A stretch of DNA of 64,000 nt from Gnetum montanum. Taxonomy: Eukaryota > Streptophyta > Gnetopsida > Gnetales > Gnetaceae. The DNA is taken from positions 62,466 through 126,465 of the forward strand of contig MNCI01035086.1 in assembly GCA_015680685.1 (NCBI GenBank), in the 5' to 3' direction. The notes below the pieces were generated by a model. That model saw only the letters and a list, made by a program, of their open reading frames with translations. It had not been told where the DNA came from and made no database searches. The translations under genes were made by a program, and so were the position numbers. Below, piece by piece: positions 46,363-55,780 of the stretch; the first letter of the stretch is position 1; each line of letters opens with the position of its first letter.

Positions 46363-47330
46363 CTACCAATAGTGTACCCTCCACAGAACAATAAACCCTT
46401 CTATATCTACCTCGCCACGTCGAATTCATCCATCACTTCTATGATCTGCCAGAAACGAGATGATGGAACTGAAGTCCCTGTTTATTATTTGAGCCATGCA
46501 ATAGTGGCCCACAAAAAGAAGTACAACGAGGTGGAGAGGTCATGTTTAGCCCTTGTCTTTTCCCTAAAGAAATGGCGACATTACCTCTTCCATAACCAAG
46601 CCAACATAATCTGCAAAGATAATGTGCTCAGGGCCATCACCGGTAACATTTACGAGTCAAGTAGAATAGCACGTTGGAAAGCCATAATAGCTGAATTCGA
46701 CCTACATTACATAGCGCAGTCATTAGTAAAGGGTTAAGCCATAGCAAACCAATTGACTACATCACCAACACATGATCAGGCAACAATAGAGCTAGAGTTT
46801 CCAGACAAAAATGTGAGCACGATAGACATAGTTCCCGATGAGTACGAAGCTATTTTGAACTTTGATGGAGCATCCAGCTCTTGAGGGGGAAGTGTTGCTG
46901 TCGTCATCATTTATCCCTCTAGAGAGATCCGACCCTTTGCTTACCGCTTCAACTTTCACTATACCAACAACATAGCAGAATATGAAGGTCTCCTTAAGGG
47001 CCTTACGGTAGCATTGGCTTCCAACACCATGCGACTTGTAGTTAGAGGAGACTCACAACTAGTTTTAAACCAAGTCACGAACGTTTATACATGCAAAGCG
47101 TAACATTTACAACCATACTGTGATTTAGCTAAACACTTACTGTAGCAATTCAAAAGTATGGACGTGCAAAATGTTTCCAAAAATGATAACACTGTTGCAG
47201 ATGCACTTGCCACGCTAGCTCTAAACATATCGCCCAACATGTTCCATATGTTGCCTAGCTCTATAATCAGTTGTGCTAAACCCATAACTGATACTCTTGA
47301 TGAATTACCGATTGCATCCGTTAGTACAAC
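46363..47330 (+). pseudogene. Element B RNase H pair (degenerate plus archaeal-type)
   Basis: The first domain (PFYIYLATSNSSITSMICQK, about 46396; EVPVYYLSHAIVAHKKKYNE) lacks the first catalytic Asp. The second (ILNFDGASSS, 46855 onward; NNIAEYEGLLKGLTVA, about 46966; RGDSQLVLNQVTNVY, about 47043) has the D-E-D pattern. Stops at 46360, 46735, 46882, 47101 and 47143 are single-base changes; the frame is unchanged from RT. Confidence 0.88.
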
Positions 47331-48582
47331 ATACGCAATAGAATGGTATGACGACATAAAAGAGTACCTTCTACGTGGTGAAACACCGCAACACCTAATG
47401 AATGCACAAAAGGATGCAATACGAAAACGCTCTCGACAATATGCACTAGTAGGGGACATGTTGAATCGTCGATCCTACGAAGGCATACTGTTAACATGCG
47501 TTAGTAGCGCTGATGCCCAAACCATCGTCAAGCAAGTACATGATGGACTATGTGGAGGGCACATAGCACCTAAAGCAATGGCAATGAAAATAAGACGTTT
47601 GGGCTATTATTGGTCACACATGGAGTATGACTGTCTCTCCAAGGCCAAAATGTGCAGTATTTGTCAAAAACATAGCAATCTGATACATGTTCCACCAAAT
47701 GAGTTACATACAGCGCAAATCACCTAGTCCTTCCAAAAGTGGGGGTTAGACCTCATCGGGCCAATAACACCCTCATCTTCTGTGGGGCATAGCTTCATCA
47801 TAACCGCGATAGAGTATTTCACGAAGTGGGTAGAAGCTATTCCCCTTAGAAAAACCACATCCAAACACATATGCAACTTCATTCTCAAAAACATTGTGAC
47901 CCGTTTTGGCATCCCCATGACCATCATCACTGATAACGGGCCACAATTCAGCAATGCCGAAACCAGAACTTTCGGTGAAAGCCTAGGGATCAAACATTCA
48001 TTTTCATCCCCTTACTACCCTTAGAGCAATGGACAAGCTGAAGCCACAAATAAAACCATCATTACAGTACTTAAAAGGATACTTACCCAAAGCAAGAAAA
48101 GATGGCACGAACAGCTAGTATACGCGTTGTGGGCTTATCGTACTACGCATCGGACTTCCACAAATAAAACTCCATATAGTCTTGTTTATGGTTCAGAAGC
48201 TGTTTTACCCTTGGAGTTACAGGTACCGTCTTTAAGGATCACACTCTCTGGACTCCTCGACGAAGGATGAAACAATGACCTACACATTGCTAACTTGGAC
48301 TCGGTGGAGGAGGAATGTATACATGCACTCGATCAGATTGAGTAGTATCAAAAACGACAATGACAATGCCATCGACACAATGTTCATAAGCGCCCTATCA
48401 AGGAAGGAGACCTTGTACTCAAAGCTATTCGGGAACACCCGGACAAATTCTCAGCCAATTGGGAAGGGCCTTACTTGGTCACCAAAGCGTATGACAACGG
48501 AGCATTCAAATTAGCTGACATGGAAGGGAATGAGCTTGCAAATCCTACCAATCATTTGTTCTTGAAACCGTTCCACGTTTGA
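47331..48582 (+). pseudogene. Element B integrase, end of pol
   Basis: Zinc domain HDGLCGGH (about 47539) and CSICQK (about 47656). Core with D-D-E all present: GLDLIGPITPSSS (about 47743), TDNGPQFSNAE (about 47929), and NGQAEATNKTII (about 48028). The tail has SLVYGSEAVLPLELQVPSLR and WEGPYLVTKAYDNGA, and the frame ends in a TGA at 48580-48582. From 45133 to the end the pol frame is 1150 codons with about ten nonsense codons (for example 47725, 48022, 48268) and no frameshift. Confidence 0.9.
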
Positions 48583-48604
48583 GCATGGACTCAGGTATGC
48601 GTTC

Positions 48605-48857
48605 GTCCTGGCATCATGACGATAAACTGATACCACAAAATGTCCGCAATGACAATAAACTAGCACCTATCTCGTAAGACATTAAACTACCACAGTCACA
48701 TTTGCCAAAGTTCGCTAAGACTATAAACTAGTTTGCCTCTTCACAGTCCGCCAAGACTAGAAACTAGCGATGTACCATCCGCCACGATGCTAAATCGGCA
48801 ATGTACAACGGGTCATGACATAAAACTAACCCACAATGGTCTGCTACGACTATAAAC
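48605..48857 (+). repeat. Hairpin-TAAACT array in B, pol/3' UTR border (about 8 copies)
   Basis: It starts 23 bp after the pol stop. Copies near 48605, 48642, 48670, 48710, 48746, 48777, 48811 and 48838; for example GTC, loop CGCAAT, GAC, then AATAAACTAGC (48642), and ATC, loop CGCCAC, GAT, then GCTAAAT (48777), a compensatory change in the stem. Confidence 0.8.
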
Positions 48858-49885
48858 TGGCAACTTCATCTCTAACCTCCTGATCTGTAGCTGCATTTAA
48901 ACTTCACCAAAGCCACTGCCTCGCTTGCCATCAGTCGATCCTGACAACATTACTGCTATTCATATACAGTGCCTGAAATCTCATCTATCGCCTTAATTTC
49001 ATCAGTAGCTGTTCAAGTCTAAGCTTGCTTATTCACTCATGGTTTTCTTATCTTCTTGGAGTTGTGTTTGCAGGATGACACTCAGAGGTGTTCGTTCAAG
49101 AATGCACTTCGTCACATCAACAAGGTAAGACGTTGTTCACAACACACGTGACAAGACTAATCAAGCCATTCACTAGTACATCTCCCGTTACATATCCCGC
49201 CTATCCCTCAACATCCTCTACTTAGTTACATCCCGGACACACCCACTGTAGCCTACAAGATTGAACACACTGTTGCACACTACACCATTCTTAAGCAGTT
49301 GCAACCCACAACATGGCATTTGAGCATACGCAAAAAAAAACACGGCCCTTCCCATATAAGCCCTTGGTGGGAAGGCAGTTACCTTGAAAGCAAATGCTCA
49401 TGTCTCAAATGATCAGGTAACATCTCATTACATGGCTTTGGCTCTCCGCCAACAGGTTCCCTCTAAACACTAAACAAAGGCCATGTTCCTCCAAAGAACG
49501 CAACACATCATCACGTGGCTTTGGTTGTGCCAACAAGTCCTCTTAAACACCAAACAAGAGTCTTGTGTTGCCAAAGGACGTACACATCATGTTTTGATCC
49601 CAAATCTGCTAAAAATGGCCAAACAGTAGCTATTGACAAAGATAAGCATGACCCGCACACATACTTAGACATCCTCTTCACCACGCACAAGCCCTTGATT
49701 GGCTACCAATCACTACAGTTCCCATTTCCCTATCCAATACAAATTTCATTTCCCCAATCCTATGTACTACCAAACATGGTACGATGACGTCTGACCAAGT
49801 GCCAAAGGACAATGTCTCTATCAAGTTTCTTATGGTGTTTTGTACTTCTTTGTCGAAACTTCTCGAGTTAATTTCTCAAAGGGTC
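48858..49885 (+). other. Element B 3' untranslated region with a 78-bp direct duplication
   Basis: No recognised gene. Two copies of about 78 bp lie at about 49431-49590: each has CTTTGG, then CCAACA-GT-CC-CT, AAACACYAAACAA, and CAAAG-ACG near its end, followed by ACATCAT. A 90-codon open frame at 49515-49787 overlaps the second copy and shows no family feature. Confidence 0.55.
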
Positions 49886-49901
49886 AACAAAGAGGGGCCA
49901 A
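49886..49901 (+). promoter_or_regulatory. Element B polypurine tract
   Basis: AACAAAGAGGGGCCAA directly before the 3' LTR start TGAAACACC; nearly the same as in A. Confidence 0.85.
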
Positions 49902-51412
49902 TGAAACACCACAAAATTCTGAGCTTAGTACTTCTCTAACAAGATTCAAGCTAAGCCATGACTCTCCCCAGCATGACTAAAGCTTGAGGGCCTCACAGAC
50001 AACTTCAAGCAGAGTCGAACTCAATAAGAAACAGTTCCTTGGGACCCACAAACGACCATAGCGACATCTGGCATCAAACATGGTCCCTTCAGAGCTCAAG
50101 ATACTGGGTTTTCATTAAGTATGCAGTATGCAGTGTACACACCCAACGTATACTCCAACCATATACTCCCAACGTATACTCCCAGCGTATACGCCCAGTA
50201 TCTATGCCCAGCGTATACTCTTAGCATATACGCCTAGTGTACACGCCTCACATGTATGCCCAGCACATATGAATGACGTGTATGCCCAGCAGGCGATCGC
50301 AAAGATAGCATGGAAACAACACTTCAGAGCAAGATTTTGTACACGGCATCAACTCACAAGAACAGAGCAATTATCAGGTGTCATCATGGGCTCCAAAAAA
50401 ATGAATTTTGGTCTCAACATCATGCACTTTGGAGTTCATACGTTAAGCATGTGCATCATATACGTCCAGTGTATATGCCCAGCATGTACAATATGTACGC
50501 CCAGTGTGTAGCACAACGTATACCAATCAAAGCTCTCCAGAACCATGTCAAATCAAGGCCAACGGAGCCGAACGTCCACAGGTAGCATCCTTGTTACATC
50601 CGAATTCAAATCTGAGGACCAAATGACTCTTTTTGTTTTAGTCAAGTCTGTTCACCGAGTTCACACACCTAGCGTGTATACGCTGGCGTACAGCAGTATA
50701 CGCTGGCGTGTAGCATGCTGTACACTTGTAAAATTTCATTTTTTTGCACTCGGTCAATGTGTCACATGTCACCCGACCCAAGAGTCCAGCACTCCACAGC
50801 CAATCATCCCCTCTCAGATCCGAGTCCAACATCTAAACTTGTATAAAAATCCCAAGTTTTCACTAAATCGGGGTTGGGAATTTTGGGGCAAACTAGAGAC
50901 AAAAAAAAAGAATTAGAGACACTGAGAAACCAGAGCAAAAAAAACCCTATACGCTAGACCTCAACCCTGCACACTGACCATACAGCCTTCATGCTATGCC
51001 TGCAGTTCAAACCAGCACACCATCATCCCTCCGCATCCACTGAGGCTCATCATTCACCTTGTGTCAGATTCACAACTGCGTTAGACCGGTGCATTGTAAC
51101 TTTCCGTTTCGCAATAATATTGCCACATTTCTTTTGCTAAGATTTGTTACAGTTTTTTCGCTCATTATTGTATGCTTATTGTTTACGTTCCTATACGTTT
51201 ACGCTCCGTTTGACATTAGTTACATTGTTCACGTATAACCCAGCGTACAGTATAATGGTATACATTCGGGGAAATCCCTGTCTGATCCACATGTGGATCA
51301 TTCAAGGTACTCTACCTTCATTAATTCCAGCTTGCCCTCAAGTAAATGTAGGGTCTTCTGTGCTTGTCCGGGGATCTCCTGGTTTTTGTTTCATTCCAGC
51401 CGGAGATTGACG
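49902..51412 (+). repeat. Element B 3' LTR
   Basis: Start TGAAACACC; matches 33742-35291 along its length with fewer GTATACGCCCAGC units. TATAAAAA at 50842-50849. The right end is placed at GATTGACG by alignment with CCGACA of the 5' copy; alternative ends a few bases later (TTTCA) are possible. Confidence 0.85.
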
Positions 51413-54400
51413 ATTTCAGACTATACACTGGTGTTATGGGACAACTAGACTTGGAAATCCCACATTATCCTAACTACTATGTTGAATTCTTCTCCAAGTG
51501 CAAAAGACTCAGATGGCTGGATAAGGAGTGGACTTTGGATCGTCCTCTCACTGTCGCAGACGTGCAAGAGAAAATCCCACCGTTTCCTTCGCCTTTCAGA
51601 CACGGTAAATTACGCTATGGTGGTTTATTCTACAATCTTACGGGATGGAAACAATGTGTGAAATCATTTTATTTTGCTATATTCTCTAAACCCTTGTTAT
51701 ATGTTTACAGTTAGGGAATCATGGGAGATGACTATTATGACATCTGGGCATGAAGCGAACAGTCTTTTGTTTCGTTATGGCAACATAAAAGAAGTGCAAC
51801 GTTGGCTCAGCCATAGTGTGGCCCTAGCTGTCCTAACCAATAACCTCTAGGAAGATGGACTAATGGAATTGTTTCTAGCTGTAACCCCTGATGTCACCGC
51901 GGGTGAAATGTTGACCCTAGTTAACTCCTTCAGCAAGGAAGTCGAGCGTCTTTGCATACGCGTGCGTAATGTGCGTGTAAGTTTTGACATTGACGCTCAA
52001 CTATTTGCTGACTTTTTTGGCGTTCCATTTGATGGCCTTCCAATAGAAGAAAAGTCAAAAAGGAGTTCTAAGCACCAGAAGGAGATAGAGGAGTGGTTAG
52101 AGGTTAACAAGGAAGTGAAAGGGATCCCTGCTAATAAAATTGAGCTGGAGGTGGCTCATACCATTTATCCTCTCTTCCAAGCTCGCACCTTCCCCAAGTT
52201 GCTTTCCTAGGGGACAATCCTTACCATAGAACATGCTTGAATCATGCGGGAGGTTATGGAGGAGGGAACGCGGTATAATTGGGCCAGCTACTTCGCTAAA
52301 GGTTTGCAAGTTGAAATGGTCAAGCTCTGCAAAAAGCTTGAGTTCCGCTTCAACGTGCATTTTGCCAAATTCTTGGTGGTTCAAAGGGATGGAATCTGGG
52401 TGCAGCAGGATTGTAAACAAATTTCCAAACCTTGGATTTCCTAGGTTTTTGGCACTACCCGATTGCAAGATCCTCCCGAAGGCATTGGGGATTCGCTTTC
52501 ACTTACTATTAAGAGTTTGGCGGTGCCTCGTACGCAGGGCCAGGATAGCGTGGGTGGAGCACTCCCTTCTTTCACCGGTAGTGTGTCGAGGACGAAACGC
52601 CTTGCAGTAGAAATAGTGGATTCGTCAGTCCAGCGAAAAAAGCATCGTCCGACCGTGGAGTCTGCTGGTCCGATTGACGTAGAGAGGAAGAGGTTGCAAA
52701 TTAAGTTTCATAGGAACGATCCCCCAGTTGGTAAGTAAAGATATGCATAATTAGTTTATATATTTGTTACGCTGCGTATAGATGTGGCGTCGCGTAGCTT
52801 TTGTAAGTATTTTGTTTAACTAATTTTTAGCAGACAAAGGGAAGAATGTAGCAGAGTTGACCCCTGAAACGGGGGCAATAGCTATACAACGTGAAGGAGG
52901 GGCCCCAACTTTGGAAAAGGAGGCCCTTGTTAGTAATGCAGGTGGCACACAAGTTCTTGTGTGCAAAGAAGAGATGGAAGTAGAGGACGTTGAAGTCCTT
53001 CCAAATGAACTGGGAAAAAGGGAGTAGCTTGTCGCTGGTGAGTTTGACTTTTCCTGAGAGGGCAGTCTCATGTTACTACCATCGAGGGTTTTGTTGAATC
53101 GCATTTTTGCGTTATCGTAATGTCACAATTATCCTTTATGTCTATCACACTATTTCTAACCCATTTTTATTTGCATAATAAGTACTTCTGATGTAGGCGT
53201 CGTGTCCTTGTCAGCGGCAACCACTCAGCATTGGGATGAGACCCCTGATAAATTTGCCTTTATGGAAGGCATTGCGAAGGATATGATTGGTCGCCTAGAG
53301 TAAATCGATCCTGAGATTGGTACGAAAGTGTTATAACACAGGGATTGTTGACATTACGATATTGTATCATTTTGTTGCGTTTCATTGTTATTTTTATGTT
53401 ACAGGATCTCGCCTCAGATAGAATCCCAAAGAGCCCGTTGACTTGGACACCGCCCCTGAACCCTCACCGAAGCTGACCGAAGTGCCTCGCAGCCTTTACG
53501 ATGAAATGCATAAATGTGCATTACGCTTGACCCGCTCTTTATGGGAGTGACAAAATGTCAACGAAGCTCTTTGGAAGAGGTTGCACAAAGCAGAAAAGGA
53601 GAAGACGTTCCTAACCGATCGGGTTAAGGACCTGGAGTCCCGCAATGAATTTCTACTAGCTCAAGAGGCCAATGATGAGAATTGGCAGACAACTGTAATT
53701 AACTACGCCCGCTATTGGACGATTGTCAGAAACAATGTCCAAGCCAGTCATGAACTCATTGAGCAAAGGATGCAAATGAATCTCCTTGCCTAGAAGAACC
53801 AAGACTGGAAGGATTACTGCGTGATGATCCAAGAATGGGGGCAAACACAGAAAGATCATAAGCACGTGTATAAGCGAGAATGTGTTGCCTACCGCCAACA
53901 TTACAAGGATTCTACCATTGAAGCATGATCCCTTCAACTATTTCTTGATGTCATCGGTGCTTCTGGAACGTACGAAAAGTTTTAGGAGCAAGTGACAGTA
54001 AGCACCTCCCCAGAGAGGAAAATAACCCTCCCTGGCGGGGAAACCACTATTCCTTCCTTCTTCCCTGAACTGCCCCGATGGACTCTTGTGGAAAAGAGAA
54101 AGGTTAAGGCTAGAATTGATCTAGGAGATGGCGTTTGGTCTAAGCTTACCGAGGACGAGATCATGCAACGTCTGTGGGTTGGTTTGGAACAGGTTCCTTT
54201 CGCGACTGACGCAAGACCATCATAGGTAAGTTGTAGGATTATTGCATTCTTGTTATGCGTAATCTCAATGGCAATGCTAATGTGTGTGTCATGTCAAACT
54301 GTAGGATCAGAATGAGGAGGATCCTCATGAGAATGAGCGTAATGGAGATGATGGTCCTCGCGAAGAGAATCTTCACGAGGAGGAGCATAATGAAGATGAT

Positions 54401-54607
54401 GGTCCTCGCGAAGAGGATCTTCACAAGGAGGAGCGTAATGAAGATGATGGTCTTCGCGGCGAGAAATCACGTGAGGAAGAGCCTTGCAGAGAGGACCGTC
54501 CTCATGGAGAGACCCCACAAGAAGAAGGTTCTTACAAGGACGATTTTCTTGAGGTAGAGGTGGAGTTGGATGACATAGGTGGAAGTGTTAGAAAAGGTGA
54601 CGTGTGA
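51413..54607 (+). pseudogene. Antisense multi-exon gene of element A, 3' part (end of exon 3 to exon 8)
   Basis: Exons: rest of E3 to 51604, E4 51711-52730, E5 52831-53037, E6 53197-53319, E7 53405-54225, E8 54305-54607 (stop TGA). Acceptors GTTTACAG, TTTTTAG, GATGTAG, GTTACAG, ACTGTAG; donors GTAAAT, GTAAGT, GTGAGT, GTACGA, GTAAGT. Phases are 1,1,1,1,0, as in B, and E4 is a single frame broken only by stops (51848, 52208 and others). Product parts: middle domain (GLMELFLAVTPDVTAGEM; FADFFGVPFDGLP, loosely like the end of plant mobile/transposon-protein domains), basic-acidic linker, IDPEIG, coiled coil with INYARYWTIVRNN, LPRWTLVEKRKVKARIDLG, and an acidic tail of three 17-residue repeats (NEDDGPREEDLHKEE). 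AATAAA at 54647 could serve as poly(A) signal. Function unknown. Confidence 0.77.
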
Positions 54608-54731
54608 CATGGCCATATTGGTCAACATTTTATTATATTGGAATGGAATAAAAGATAATATTTTTTGGCCTCTGTAGACTGGAGTAAATATCTTATCTTT
54701 CATGAAGCGGAACATATAGCAGGCCATAAAT

Positions 54732-54837
54732 AGTTTAAGGCCATTTCGGGCCTTGCCATTGTAAACGTAAACGAATAAACAAAATCGCCAGTTTTAGGCC
54801 ATAGCGAGTCGTAAATAGTTTAAGGTCATTTCGTCAT
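54732..54837 (-). repeat. Hairpin-TAAACT motifs in A, protease/antisense-gene border (3 copies)
   Basis: Minus-strand copies end at plus positions 54732, 54790 and 54817: GGCC, loop CGAAAT, GGCC, TTAAACT (54752-54732); a GACT/GGCC variant (54810-54790); and GATGACGAAATGACC then TTAAACT (54837-54817). Confidence 0.75.
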
Positions 54838-54934
54838 CATCTTAAAATGATAACATGACACAAGAAAACGCATAAACTGCGTGATAGTAAACAATGTGGA
54901 CTGATACAACATGTTACGCTAACGTGTTCATTTG

Positions 54935-55780
54935 CTAGCTCTGTAGTTGTTTCTTGATCATTTTTAGGTTTGGCAACGCATATAGGCAAGGAGGCTTATT
55001 ATAGCATTCCTCTACATTACCATCTTCTCCCTCAAAGGGTAGTTCAGCCCAAGTTAAGCTTTCATTGGCCACTGTGTCAGCCTGTTTAATTATTGGGACA
55101 GGGGTTTGATCTTCGGGGACTTCAACCTCTGACCCTTGTTCCATTTCTACATTGTTAACCGCTTGAGGGGTCATCTTATCACCATGGATGATCACTTCCC
55201 CTCCCGCATAGGGCAAGTGGATCTCTTGATGAATGGGTGATGAGATAGCCCTTAATTGAGCTAACCAAGACCTCCCTAAGATAAGGTTGAAGCCAGGCAT
55301 CTCCTCGACAACGATGAACACTACATTTGTGAGAAATTGATCCCCTGCTACAAAGTTGATGTGCACCGTTCCCTTAACTTTCACTCTTGCCCCGTTAAAT
55401 GATTTCAAACATGTCGTTGTCGTGGGATTGATCTAGTCGAGCAAACCCAGTTTGTCCACTATAGGGAATGGGATGACATTGGCAGTGGCCCCGTCATCCA
55501 CGTGTACTCTTTGAATCCTGTACTGGCTGATCCAAATAGTGATGAACATGGGCGCTGTTGTCACCTGACCCTTTTCTGGGTCATCCTTAATGGACTTGTC
55601 ATGAAATGTCAATTAAGGAGATCATAGTTGTTCAGCAGTGTGAGGAAGCATAACCGAATGGATGGCTTCTTCGTGTACTGGCAAGTTTTCATCCACCGGT
55701 ATGGACGTTAGCATGCGAACCATGGCTTCATGATGCTTTTGGGATGTCATCAACAAGTCATACAGGCTCAACGTTGTATT
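54935..55780 (-). pseudogene. Element A aspartic protease and tail
   Basis: On the minus strand: MFITIW-like strand, RVHVDDGATANVIPFPIVDK (active site DDG, about 55505), CLKSFNGARVKVKGTVHINF (55417 onward), MPGFNLILGRSWLAQLRAI (about 55300), and an acidic tail (WAELPFEGEDGNVEE) ending at a stop at 54935. Same frame as gag. It would process the Gag-Pol product. DDG/DEG in A and B departs from the usual DTG/DSG. Confidence 0.82.

Larger units (their letters stand above)
33742..51412 (+). mobile_element. Element B: Tat-lineage Ty3/gypsy retrotransposon inserted in exon 3 of the antisense gene of A
   Basis: About 17.7 kb. Order: 5' LTR, hairpin-rich leader, gag-protease (36013 to about 40170), hairpins, antisense gene on the minus strand (44439-40791), repeats, RT-RNaseH-RNaseH-integrase (45101-48582), hairpin array, polypurine tract, 3' LTR. 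LTR start (TGAAACACC), polypurine tract and gene order equal those of A, so both belong to one clade. I find no 5-bp target duplication; the right end is certain only within about 10 bp. Confidence 0.9.

Noticed and set aside
49515-49787. 90-codon open frame in the B 3' untranslated region
   Set aside because: It overlaps a direct duplication, has no homologue in A and no recognisable feature.
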